A stretch of 64,000 nt of DNA from Saccharina japonica (lineage: Eukaryota > Sar > Phaeophyceae > Laminariales > Laminariaceae): NCBI GenBank assembly GCA_008828725.1, contig MEHQ01004416.1, positions 218,455-282,454 on the forward strand, in the 5' to 3' direction. Positions 1 through 9,656 of the stretch are shown here, piece by piece. Position numbers and translations under genes: made by a program. Under the pieces are notes generated by a model that did not search any database, was not told where the DNA came from, and was given only the letters and a program-made list of their open reading frames with translations. How positions within the stretch are numbered: position 1 is the stretch's first letter; each line of letters starts with the position of its first letter.

Positions 1-84
1 AAATTCCGACGGTTTCGGGTTGAGAAGCCCCTGCATTCAGGAACTATTTCAGCCAAAAAACGGTATACCTCTACTCGTACCCTA
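1..84 (-). repeat. Fragment of TIR family F1
   Basis: The stretch carries the F1-type internal block (an AATTCCGACG... word, a GGTTGAGAAGCCCC word, then CAGCCAAAAA and CTCTA) seen in complete F1 copies elsewhere in the window. It lacks a recognisable inverted partner because it is cut by the window start and by the F2 element that follows. Confidence 0.5.
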
Positions 85-340
85 TCATGAGCAATCCCAC
101 AGTAGGGGTACGTACCACTTTTTGGTTCAATACTTTCTGACCGGCTGAGCTCATCACGTGAGTAACCACCGGACACCATTAATACTTTTACTGGTATGTT
201 TATTTTGGGACTACCTACCGCATTGGAGGTTTTGATCGGGTTGCGAGAACGAATGTCTCCGAGGCCATGTTTTGGGTGAGATACTGAGCTCCTCATGGGA
301 GGAGCTCAGAACGTTCTGGTGCATCCCTTCCGTGGGATGA
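85..340 (-). mobile_element. TIR element family F2 (non-autonomous)
   Basis: About 250 bp bounded by imperfect inverted ends: an AATCCCACAGTAGGGG end near position 92 and a CCCTTCCGTGGGAT end near 335. The body matches two other copies (13771-14005 and 16567-16790) in the opposite orientation, including paired GAGCTCCTCA/TGAGGAGCTC words and a CCACCGGACACCAT block. It has no coding capacity. The exact ends and target duplication are not settled. Confidence 0.7.
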
Positions 341-480
341 GTCTCAAAAACACGCGTCGTTGAGTTTGTCGATGGGGTAGTTCATCGGGTATGTACAGCA
401 GTTCGTACCACTTTTGGTTTCGCCCGGAATCAGTTCTAGGGTGGGGTCCAAAGCTCGTACACTATAATCAAGTGGCCACC
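341..480. repeat. F1-like fragment next to a complete F1 copy
   Basis: It contains F1 words (GGGTAGTTCATCGGGTA, CACTTTTGGTTTCGCC, GGAATCAG). The word TATAATCAAGTGGCCAC at its end returns just after the next element at about 748, so the following F1 copy seems to have inserted into an older relative. Confidence 0.45.
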
Positions 481-742
481 GACGCGTGCTACGGTAGAGG
501 TAGCACTTTTTGGATGAATCGTTTTCTGAAAGATCGGGCTCCTTAACCCAAATTCGTCGGACTTTCATTTTTTGTGACGAATAATTGTTCAGAATATACT
601 CCGGTCGGGGTATTTCTCGTCCGGCCAAGTTGATCCGGCAGCACTTTTATTTTTCTCCAAAATCATTTTTTCGGTGAGGTATGACGCTCCTTAAGTGAGG
701 AGCTCAGAAGAAACATAGTGCACCTCTATGGTAGCATGCGTC
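481..742 (+). mobile_element. TIR element family F1, complete copy
   Basis: A 262-bp element with terminal inverted repeats: it opens GACGCGTGCTACGGTAGAGG and closes with the inverse, CCTCTATGGTAGCATGCGTC. The body holds the conserved GGGCTCCTTAACCCAAATTC block and a CTCCTTAAGTGAGGAGCTC palindrome. It aligns along its whole length with 59218-59463. No reading frame of note. The immediate 4-bp flanks do not match, unlike other copies. Confidence 0.85.
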
Positions 743-1968
743 ATACCATAATCAAGTGGCCACACCCTCAGAAAATAGATGGTGTTCCATCGATGGAGGG
801 TAGATATCCTCGATAAAGGACCCCCCCCCCGTGCCTGTCGGATCGAATAGTAAAACCTAACCCGCCCCGCTACTCGTAGTCCCAAGTAGTTACTGTAGAC
901 CCCCGCAATGTAGTCGGGTGCAGTTCTGACTACTAATAGGGGTTTACCATGCCGATCAAAAGGCAGAATTCTCACAGGGTTCTCGAGAAATGTGTGTTAC
1001 CGAGTCAATCAACCACCACATGCGGTTTGATTTGGCAGGGCGCGCTGACTCCGTCAGCTACGGAGCGCGTAGGTGGGTGCATTCGGTCGTGTGCTCGCCG
1101 GTAGGCCTCTTGCCGCTCAAATAGCCAACGACGTACGATGTGGCAGCTCTGTCGTCGTGCTCGGGATGAGTACCGCCGGAATAAAACATCCATTTATTGT
1201 ACGTCGTATTAATAGTATAGTTTTCGAATTGCACTGTAATTAGCGCTTTCTCAGTCATGGGAGAGAGATATCAAGAAGCATTGGGGGGGATGGGGTGGCA
1301 GAAGAAGTGCACAAGTTGCTGGCCTGGCCTGCCAATCCAGCGACTACCTCACGTCTGCTCGCGCTCACAGCACGAACCTCGTGCTTGTCTGCGCCCGACG
1401 TGGGGATGTTGACCTGTATGTGATCCCTTTCTCGAAAGAAATAGCCTCGTGCAGGCCCCTCCATCACAAAAGCAACCATACTCTACCCCAGCAGCCCCTA
1501 ATACAGACACGCCTCATTCTCTCTACCAGTTAACCCTGTTTTGTTCGTTTTGTTCGTTATGCAGGGATCGCTACTTCGTCTACGAATAAAAGTGTTTTAT
1601 TATTGTTCGTGTCACTGCAGTACTGTGCTGTGCGGTACCAGGAATATACTGCTCGTTATTTTTCAATATATTCGCATTAAATAGGCTGCTTCTGGGTAGG
1701 AGCCCGCGCGACACGATATTAGCGAACCAGTCGGCAACTTGTGTGTGCGTTGGTAATGTACAGTATTATAGTATGGCAGACGGGACTACTGGTTGGTGTA
1801 TATTTTGTTTTTCAAGTTACGGGAACCTGATGGACTGAAACTGCCGATGAAAACAACTGTATACTCATGACAAAAAAACCAAGTCGGTCATCTCCAAGGA
1901 AGGGTGTACATGTTATGATACTACAGTATTTGCGGTTCCAAGCTTTCCCTTTTGTATTTTGACGTTCC
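743..1968. other. No gene recognised; F1-like remnants at the left
   Basis: Up to about 1000 there are F1-like words and a run of ten or so C. From about 1000 to 1968 I see no coding frame, RNA or repeat that I can support; short open frames here lack homology I recognise. Confidence 0.4.
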
Positions 1969-2250
1969 TTGGTCGGCTTCGTAGCCTTGCCGTTCAGAGG
2001 TGTGGGGGGGGGGTGTACTCATGTTGTGCACGGCCGTAGTCATATGACCATAGACCCTCGCATCCCTACAATGCCGGGACGGAGCGCGTTGGGTTTTCAC
2101 CAACCAGGCAGACATTGCTTGCACCAAGCGCGAAACGCCGTGAGGTATTGGGCGAGTCGCATGGAGGGTGAGCTGCATCCTGCTAAGAACCCCCTCTGAG
2201 GCAGACTTGCATATGGACGACAGCTTCAATGCGTTAAATTTAATTTCTGG
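1969..2250. repeat. Dispersed repeat R1
   Basis: The block with CGTAGTCATATGACCATAGA, CCTACAATGCCGGGACGGAG and GTTGGGTTTTCACC recurs in the same orientation at 52036-52290 and, shorter and inverted, at about 53440-53560. It overlaps a 117-codon minus-strand frame that I take as accidental. The class of element is unknown. Confidence 0.6.
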
Positions 2251-2520
2251 TGTGGCCACTTCCGGAGACAGCAATAGGTTTTACTATGTAACTGCCTCGC
2301 GGACGCCTTACCATATTAACACTACGTGATACGACCATTCCCCTTGTGCGGAACAAAGGTTCACCCCGCACAAATGATCTACTCGACCGCCAGCTTTGGT
2401 GACCGCCAGTTCAGAGGTGTGGGGGTGGGTTTTGAGGAGCCATCTTGATCTCATGTTTAGTTCGTCTGGAATCGGTTTTCATTATTATAACTTTGCATAT
2501 CGGTCATCAGGGTGGGCTAG
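2251..2520. other. Nothing recognised
   Basis: Non-coding by inspection. A CAGTTCAGAGGTGTGGGGG word near 2410 echoes one at about 1995, so part may be a tandem copy of R1 sequence. Confidence 0.3.
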
Positions 2521-2800
2521 TGTATGGTATGCTGGAATGATGTGGAATGCCAGTAAAAATCCTGGTAACTAACATGTATTGGGATCGTATTGTAGTACTT
2601 GGAAGCGTATATTAGTGGAAACCAGGGTTTCCAGGAGGCAAGGCAAACGAGCCTCCAGCTCTCAGTCTTCCATGCTAAAAGGAATAAGCTTCTCTTCTTC
2701 TATCTCTAAGAAAACAGCACACGGAGTACCAACGAGTCCTACCTGTTCAATAGGCTGACCTGGCAAGGATACTCCTGTGTCCTTACCCTAATCTTATCCG
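2521..2800 (+). mobile_element. Solo LTR-like fossil (copia-type, approximate ends)
   Basis: It matches the LTR-like sequence at 30741-31031: TG start, a GCTGGAATGATG word, a GGAATAAGCTTCTCTTCTTC poly(A)-signal-like block and a CTGACCTGGCAAGGATACTC block. No internal region sits beside it, so it reads as an old solo LTR. The right end is not fixed. Confidence 0.45.
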
Positions 2801-3050
2801 CGGCTATGTTTGCCGACCTCCTTGGATCTGCCGACCCTCACATATACCCATGATGAATCATCCCATACATAAGCGAGACGAACCCCTAAGGGGAACTGCC
2901 TCGATCGCCGCGCTTACTGTTAGGTAAGAGATACCCTGTCTTACGATACATAGACTACGCGGCATCGTCGAAAATGTAAAAACAACTCTTCATGGAATGA
3001 GCTCGTATCTATTGAACATTGTATCTACTTCGTATATTATTAAATGCTGC
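2801..3050. other. Nothing recognised
   Basis: No coding frame or repeat that I can support. Confidence 0.3.
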
Positions 3051-3052
3051 TA

Positions 3053-3053
3053 T

Positions 3054-3084
<31 letters not shown>

Positions 3085-3148
3085 GCTGTCTGTCTGTCTG
3101 TGTCTGTCTGTCTGTCTGTCGTTGTCTGTTTGTCTGTCTGTCTGTCTG

Positions 3149-3211
<63 letters not shown>

Positions 3212-3231
3212 GTCTGTCTTCTGTCTGTTGC

Positions 3232-3262
<31 letters not shown>
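3053..3262 (+). repeat. (TCTG)n microsatellite, about 210 bp
   Basis: Nearly pure TCTG repeats with a few slips (CTGCTG, GTTG, CTTG). All long frames that cross it (Ser-Val-Cys-Leu or Thr-Asp-Arg-Gln repeats) are products of the repeat. Confidence 0.97.
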
Positions 3263-3477
3263 ATTGGTAGCCTATCCAGAGCGTTCAGCCCCACCTTGCC
3301 CCATGGGTGGGGAGGCTTGGTGCCACAACCCGCAGAACACCGGGTCCCGTGCCGTGTCGTGCCGGGGCCGTGGCACAATCCCGACGCAGTTCTAACAGCC
3401 ATCTAGCCAGTCTGGCTGCTGACGTTCGATTTTGAATTACGGTTGAAACAAAAATGTTTGCAAAAACCGTACAGGTA

Positions 3478-4035
3478 TCAGCAGCAGCAGCAGCAGATAA
3501 TAAATGGGATGGACAAAAAAAAAATGCTGCTGCTGCTGCTGCTGTACGAGTACGTACCAGGAATATGGCCCAGCGGTGGTCTGGTGTGACTTATCACCTA
3601 TACCATGCATCGAGGAGCTGGGAGCACGAATACAGTACGACCAAGCTTAGCCATCTTAAACCACGTTCACCAACCACCACAGCAACAAGCTTCTCGTGCT
3701 CCTGTTGCTCGGCTGGTGGCGGTGGTGTTGTGGTGTTCGTGGTGGTGGTGATGGTTGCTGGTACTACTGTCGTTTTTCCGTGTTGCTGCTGGTGGTACCT
3801 GCGTTCCCGAGAAAGGAGAGCACAACAAGGCAAGCCACACCATCACACACCACACCACATGCTGCCACCACACCAACACCACCAGGAAAGAGCTATTGCA
3901 CGACTGCGGATCTTCCATATACTACTAGGTGGTAGTGGCGGTGCGGGTGGTGATGGTGTTTGGTGGTGGTGGTGTGGTGGTGGTAGTGGTATGTGGTGGT
4001 GGTGTGGTGGTGGTGTGGTGGTGGTGATGGGGGTT
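3478..4035. repeat. Triplet-rich tracts (CAG/CTG, then GGT/GTG)
   Basis: A CAG tract at about 3480-3497 faces a CTG tract at 3523-3543, able to form a hairpin. From about 3712 to 4035 the sequence is dominated by GGT/GTG on this strand with CAC/ACC near 3840-3890. The 206-codon frame across it is low-complexity and I do not call it a gene. Confidence 0.8.
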
Positions 4036-4690
4036 TGGTGTGTTTCTTGTGGTAATGCTCATCGTTGCTATTAACATGTACAACTGCTAGTTTGCTAATG
4101 CAAAGATAAATACTTGAAAAAGTTCGAGTATAAAAAAAAGGAATGACGAACTGAGCAGGTACAGCAGCAGCTAGTACAACTACCGCCAGGAAAATAATCT
4201 CAGTGACAATTGTCACTGTGGTAACCAATTATGACAGTCACTACCGCCTAGCTCTCCGATCTCGGCACGGCTTTCGACACGAGCAGCACAGGACGGTCGG
4301 CACAAATAGCGGGCCTCTATCAGTCCCGAGCGTGTCTGAATCGGTTGAGTGTACGCGTCGCGCGCCAAAAAAAAGCAAACCGAACGAGGGAAAGACAGAC
4401 GAGCACACAGACAAACCTCAATATTAAGAATCCGTAAATAAAGGCACGCTGTGGCAGTTTTCAGAACTGTTTTTTGTCCGTTTGTGTCTGTACGTGAGCA
4501 GGGGCACACACCCACGGGCACACACCCAACCATTATGAAGAGCATCTATTGATGCTCGAAGGCCTGCGGCCTTCTTCGCATCAATATCTCCTCATTATTA
4601 ATAACATGCAAGGCGCATCGCACACCCGGATCCTATCTGAGGCGGCCAACAGCCACAGCCAGAAAGCCCCTTTACTTTTGTATTTTACCC
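4036..4690. other. No gene recognised
   Basis: It contains a short palindrome at 4204-4219 (TGACAATTGTCA core) and another at about 4549-4575 (GATGCTCGAAGGCCTGCGGC...), but no supported gene. Confidence 0.3.
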
Positions 4691-4787
4691 TTAACCCCTT
4701 TAGGACTGCAGTCCCGTTTTGGGGACAAACCACTCAAATTCTAAGTAATTTGTCCCCAAAACGGGACTCCAGTCCTATAAGGGTTAA
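4691..4787. mobile_element. piggyBac-like MITE with TTAA target duplication
   Basis: An 89-bp hairpin-like element (4695-4783) between TTAA words at 4691-4694 and 4784-4787. Its ends are inverted: CCCCTTTAGGACTGCAGTCC on the left, GGACTCCAGTCCTATAAGGG on the right, with internal arms CGTTTTGGGGACAAA/TTTGTCCCCAAAACG. TTAA duplication and a CCCTT-type terminus are known marks of piggyBac. Related copies: 50414-50504 and 59014-59093. Confidence 0.85.
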
Positions 4788-5012
4788 CAACTGGTCCCAC
4801 GTACATATTTGGGGACAGACTACGTGGAATTCGTATAGTGTGGGTAAGTTTTTCAGTTCTGGATGGGTTGAAATGTCCGGGTGTGTGTCGATTCAGGTGC
4901 GAGGCTATTTTGCAAAAAAATAATGTAAACGCCTGTTATGTATGTATGGTTCGAGTGCGATTTAATGTTGTGTTGGTTTTGGGTGCGGGGCAACCTTCTT
5001 GCATCGCACTTT

Positions 5013-5334
5013 GTTTTTTTTTGTCCATCTCATTTATTATCTTCGCACTTCCGTCTTTCTTGCTCCCTAGTCGTAACTCAGATCCGGGGTCACAAAGTAG
5101 GCTCCTCTCCCTCCTCCCCCACTACGGTTCTTGCCTTGCATTTTTATCGCGAGAAGATTTCAACACTTTCTTCCCTCGTCAACTCTCGTCGAATTTTGCT
5201 TACCCACGCTATATAATATGCGCTCTCGACAGTCGGTGTCATTTGAGAATAAAAACTTCCATAAGGAGAATCGAACCCTCGACATCCGGCCCGAAAGGCT
5301 TCGTGGCTACCAGTTAGACCACCGGGGCGACCGG
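5013..5334 (-). mobile_element. tRNA-derived SINE, full-length copy
   Basis: Read on the minus strand, the head GCCGGTCGCCCCGGTGGTC carries an A-box-like TGGTCTAACTGG and a B-box-like GGTTCGATTCT, as expected for a pol III promoter derived from a tRNA. The tRNA-unrelated body ends in an A-rich tail (+ strand T-run near 5015-5024). Same family as 19358-19674 and 45822-46131; a partial copy lies at 40850-40985. Confidence 0.88.
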
Positions 5335-5432
5335 CTGACGACTGCTGTCTCTTTATCGATCACTTTTGGCACCCACACCACCTGTCCTGATGAAAAAGAG
5401 GTGTACGTATATGAAGGATGCTGTCTTTAAGA

Positions 5433-5662
5433 TAGGTCTTATTTACTATGTCCCCACCCCGGGTTATAGTAGGTACGAGAGAGATTTACTGGTCCCCCGT
5501 CATGGTAGAGGTACGAGAGAGAGTTGTAACTCCCTCTCGTATGATACCTACTATTACCCGGGGCGGGGGCCATAGTAAATAGTACCTACCGTAAATACAA
5601 CAACCTTCATATTTACGTCTTTTTAGTGACGATATTTAATCCTGTTTACTATGGTCCCCCGT
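5433..5662. mobile_element. F4 TIR elements, nested or duplicated
   Basis: F4 ends (TTTACTATG followed by GGTCCCCC or its inverse) occur at about 5449, 5566-5580 and 5646-5660. The first two frame a palindrome that includes TAGTAGGTACGAGAGAG and its inverse; the last two frame a typical F4 copy of about 100 bp. It seems to be one F4 copy with a second element or inverted duplication at its left end. Confidence 0.65.
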
Positions 5663-6511
5663 AAAAGTCAGAGCGGAAAAACACCCGTATACCAGGTACC
5701 TGGTATAGACGTCAGATGTAAAACAAACGGTTGGGGTACATTCCTCGTGTGGCAATTATTGACTTCTAAAAAGTGCCCACAGCTTCGTACTCGTAGACGT
5801 AGCGATTTATTTGAACTTTTTTCATAAAATCAGAAACCCTATATGAGTACCTGTATGTTGAAAAAAATATGCTGTATGTTTAAAAAATGCCAAGAGCTCC
5901 GTTCTAAAGCAGGGATTGTTGTTGTTCCTCTCAAATCATCTGCTCGCGAAAAAGACTGTTCGTGTTCACAGGACAGGCAAGCCTTAGCCTGGCTAATATG
6001 GCCTCATCCCTTCACCTATATCGACAGGTGACCGCACAGGTAGTGGCGCGTGAAGAAAAGTCGTCCAGAGGGCCGCACTTTTTCTCTGCTGCTGCCGCCG
6101 CCACTGGATCGCAATTGAAAGTGGACAGCATTCTGGTGGCAGGATCTACCAAATCCCTTGGGCAGGCGAACGTTGGGGGCGAGTACGCACGTAAGGGAAT
6201 TAGGTGACGAAAGTGAGGGCCTTGATTTGGCCGAGTTCTCTACCCGACAATGCCGAGCTCTTCTGATGGACCACGAGCAAGTGAGTGCCCGGAGGATGAC
6301 AGCTCTGTGCGCCAGCAGAAGTATTGTAGTAGCAATCACGGCATCAACTGCGTAAGACGCATTCTATCGATAAGGTACACCGTAATTTTCAGAGGCCCCT
6401 AACCTTGACGCTTACTGCGGTAGACGTATTTTCCTGAACGATGAAACCTTCGTTCGAGGAACGACCGCAGGCCCTTCTCCGCGATCGTGTGTTTGACAAT
6501 GTCTGTGGTAA
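5663..6511. other. Upstream of locus A; no gene recognised
   Basis: Several short frames on both strands, none recognisable. The last 100-150 bp may hold the lost 5' end of the FNIP-type locus that follows. Confidence 0.3.
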
Positions 6512-8455
6512 TGTCGCCTGCTTGGTGAAACAGGAAACGGCGACTGGAAACTGGACGCCCTGGCCATAGCGCCCGGCCATGGGTACGACGGAATACAATG
6601 GTACGTGTCCACGGCAAGGCTGGAGATGGTGTGTTTGGACCTTTGCGTGGCCTCCCGGGACCTCGAGATGGCGCACATCGTAGTCGACGACGATACACCT
6701 CGCCACTTATGGCTCCGCCGCAGTCAAGAGTCGTTCCGAGAAAAACATCGACACTCACGCGTTCCGGCTCTGCGGGCGTCTTCAATAACGTGGGAGTCGT
6801 CCCCAGACAGTGCTTCAGAGAGAAGTTCACTGATCTACCGACTACGCGAAGTACGAAAACTGCGTGATTGGAGGTTATGGCGGCTGTGGCGTTCACGGGA
6901 ATGCGGCGGCGGGGTGAGTACGGTCTGGTGGCCGCAGTCTCTGCGAAAGATGACATTCGGGATAAACTTCAACCAACCAATCAACGACATCATCTGGCCG
7001 ACGTCCCTTGAACAGTTAGAGTTCGGTCGAGATTTCAACCAGACGTTAAGAGGAGTTGCATTGCCAACCTCGCTCAAGCGTTTGACGTTCATGGATGGTT
7101 TTAACCAAGAAATCCACGGGATTGTGTGGTCCACCTCGATCACGCATTTGACGCTTCTTGGTTTCTTTTCAACAAACCTATCGACCGGGTGGCGTGGCCG
7201 GGCTCGCTTCAAAGCCTAACGTTCGTGGCTTGCTTTGACCAGCCTATCAAAGGAGTCGTGTGGCCGATCTCGCTGCGGCGCTTGGAGTTCGGATATTACT
7301 TCAAGCAAGCGGGTCGAGGAGGTGAAATGGCCAGACTCGTTAGAAACCTTGGTGTTTGGTCATTTTTTTAACTCAACGGTCGATAAGGTAGTTTGGCCGG
7401 CTTCGTTAAAGCGTTTGACATTTGGCACTACCTTCAACCACCCGATAGAAGAAGTTGTGTGGCCTTGTTCGTTGAAATATTTGCAGTTCGGGGCGCACTT
7501 TGACCAGCCCGTCGGCAAGGCCGCGTGGCCGACGTCGATTCAGCGTTTGACGTTTGGGTCATCTTTCGACCAGTCACTGGACGGAGTTGTATGGCCCACA
7601 TCGCTCCGCGTGCTGTCGTTCGGGCCTGCCTTTCAGCAGCCAATCAAAAAAGTGGTTTGGCCTGCCTTGATCAGGCAATTGACGTTAAGGTCGCCCTTCC
7701 ACCGGGCAGTGGAGAGGGTGCAATGGCCTGCATCTCTTCACCGCCTGACGCTGGGGACTAGCACCCGCGAGTCGGCCGAGGCAATCGTAAGATGTGATTT
7801 AGGATCGAGTTGGACGTTCGCGTCGGCCTTCGAGAAGCTTAACGAGGCCGGCGTGCAAGCGACCTCGTTGCAACATTTAGCTATCACGGTGAACGAGGAA
7901 CGGCCTATCGAGTGCGTCGTGTGGCCGAAGTCATTGCTGTATTTGACGTTTGGGCCTACCTTCAACCAGCCGATCGACAAGGTCGTGTGGCCAGGAAACC
8001 TACAGATGCTTTGGTTTGGGGGCAACTTTAACCAGGCCATTGACCGCTTCGCATTGCCTGCCTCGCTCACGCGCTTAGCTTTCGGAGATGAATTCAACCA
8101 ACCTATCCGAGCAGTCGCGTGGCCGGCCCGGCTGCAGCATTTACGGTTTGGGATGAACTTCAATCGTCCGATAGACGATATCAAGTGGCTGCAAACACTA
8201 CAGGTGTTGTGGTTTGGGGATGAATTTAACCAACCGGTGGATCACGTTGCGTGGCCTCGCTTGCTGAAGAGCTTGGCGTTCGGAGATAGCTTCAACGAAC
8301 CGGTCGAAGCAATCGCGTGGCCGACCTCGCTGACTCGCTTGAGGTTTGGGATACGCTTCAATCAGGCGCTCGACGACGTGGTGTGGCCAGATTTGTTGAA
8401 GACGATTTGGCTTAAATCGACCGACCACGTTGTGTACCCTGTTTCGCTTAACTAA
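6512..8455 (+). pseudogene. FNIP-type repeat protein, locus A (damaged)
   Basis: A relative of genes B, C and D. The N-terminal part (from about 6554) matches their leader: a D-A-L-A-I segment, W-Y-V-S-T, V-C-L-D-L-C (6632-6650) and H-L-W-L-R. Repeats of 22 residues (F-N-Q-P-I...W-P-x-S-L...L-T-F-G) run from about 6955 to the stop at 8453-8455, about 20 units. What is odd: no ATG lies in frame between the upstream stop (TAA at 6509) and the leader; one T seems missing in the T-run at 7168-7171 and one G extra in the GGG at 7309-7312. The two shifts cancel each other, so the frame is restored after about 47 codons. Either a recent pseudogene, an annotation needing an intron, or homopolymer errors in the assembly. 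Function of the family is unknown; FNIP repeats are predicted to form solenoids. Confidence 0.8.
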
Positions 8456-8640
8456 ACGTCTCAAGTCAGGTGTTTTGTTAAGTAGCTCGTTTTTTAAGGC
8501 GAGTAGGTGGCCCTACACGCTGGGTACCTTCGCGAACTATTCAAGACAATAGTCGGCACGGTTAGTGTGGCCGGCATCGCTGACAAAGTTTACGGTTGAC
8601 CCGATATTTTGGATTTGGTCGGTGTAGACCGGCATTTAGT
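8456..8640 (+). pseudogene. Decayed FNIP repeats beyond the stop of locus A
   Basis: Past the stop codon, words such as TGTGGCCGGCATCGCTGACAA (8569-8589; V-W-P-A-S-L-T in one frame) and an AGGTGGCCCTACACGCTG word near 8504 still resemble the W-P-x-S-L core, at roughly repeat spacing but with no open frame. The ancestral gene was probably longer. Confidence 0.45.
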
Positions 8641-9203
8641 GAGTTTTTCGAAGAGGCACTCAGCACCGACATCCCTGCATTCCGGAGGGTAGCATCTTAA
8701 CAGGTGGCGTCGTCGGCCGTCTACGGGCGCGCCACTCCGTGATAATCATCACCCCTGCTGGACGAACATAAGCCATCTGATAATGAGCGACGCCGATCCG
8801 CCCTTTATCGAATCGAGTATAGACGGTGGCTATTAGTTACGGATTGCCTACTTGTATATGAAATGATATGTTAACCGTAGGCAATAAGCCATAAGCCGGA
8901 GACCATAGAGGTAGTGGTAGTAGTGGTAGTAGTGGCAGTAGTAGTAGTAGTAGTACAGTAGTAAGAGTAGTAGTAGTAGTAGCGGCAGTAGATGTTGTGG
9001 ATGGTATACCTTAGAATGTGCGGCCCCGAAGGCGAGCCGCCATGGCATGTTTGTTTAAGCCGCTGATATCGGCGAGAGCGGGGACTCTGGAGTATACCCA
9101 GGGCGATACAGACCCTCTAGCTGCCTTCCCGGCACGCCCTCGTTGCATCCTGGGCGCGGAATTTGGGGCGCAGAGTAGGCCGTGTAGAGGAGTTCAGTCG
9201 GTC
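8641..9203. other. No gene; (TAG)n microsatellite at 8908-8990
   Basis: The GTAGTAGTGGTAG-type tract at about 8908-8990 is a clear simple repeat. The rest shows nothing I can support. Confidence 0.6.
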
Positions 9204-9652
9204 GACGTGTGATACGAAAGAGGTAGCAATTTTAGGCTGATTTTGTTTCGGAAGGGTCGGGCTCCTTAGGGCCCGTTTGAACGAAGAAAAAAAATATCAA
9301 TTTGGAAAAATAAAAATTCAAATCCGCTTTTCATTGGTCAACACACGCACCAGCACGAAAGCTTAGGATCTTGGGGCATCATATTTGGTGCTGGTGCGTG
9401 TGTTGACCAATGAAAAAGCGAATTTGATTTTTTTTTTCCAAATTTAATTTATTTTATACTCGTTAATTCGGGCCCTTAACCAAAAATCGTCCCGGTTTTT
9501 CATTATTTTTGAACGTTTACGTAGGGCCATGGGATGGCTCATCGGGTAGCACTTTTCGGCTCCTCAAAGATCAGTTTTTGGGCTAGGTATAGAGCGCCTC
9601 AAGTGACCCCTATCAGAAAATAATGCGGTTCATCTCTACCGTAGCATGCGTC
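9204..9652 (+). mobile_element. F1 element with GGTC target duplication, split by another MITE
   Basis: It opens GACGTGTGATACGAAAGAGG and closes CTCTACCGTAGCATGCGTC. The four bases before (GGTC, 9200-9203) repeat right after (9653-9656), giving a 4-bp target duplication. The F1 body is interrupted at its internal CTCCTTAACC site by the Harbinger-like element at 9269-9475. Confidence 0.88.
9266..9478. mobile_element. Harbinger/Tourist-like MITE with TTA duplication
   Basis: A 207-bp, strongly palindromic element (9269-9475) flanked by TTA at 9266-9268 and 9476-9478. It opens GGGCCCGTTTGAACGAAG and closes CTCGTTAATTCGGGCCC; the arms hold TTTTCATTGGTCAACACACG and GCACCAGCAC with their inverses. 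TTA duplications and G-rich GGSCC-type ends are known marks of PIF/Harbinger MITEs. The host F1 sequence reads through uninterrupted once it is removed. Confidence 0.88.
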
Positions 9653-9656
9653 GGTC

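Noticed and set aside
1921-2274. 117-codon minus-strand frame
   Set aside because: It covers dispersed repeat R1, whose second copy does not keep the frame.
2997-3406. Several frames over 100 codons in both strands across the TCTG tract
   Set aside because: A tetranucleotide repeat without stops stays open in all frames; the translations are pure repeats.
3454-4074. 206-codon plus-strand frame
   Set aside because: Built of poly-Ala, poly-Val/Gly and His-rich stretches from triplet repeats; no domain.
7165-7315. Programmed frameshifting in locus A
   Set aside because: No slippery site with a downstream structure is seen, the sister genes are in one frame, and both events lie in homopolymers.
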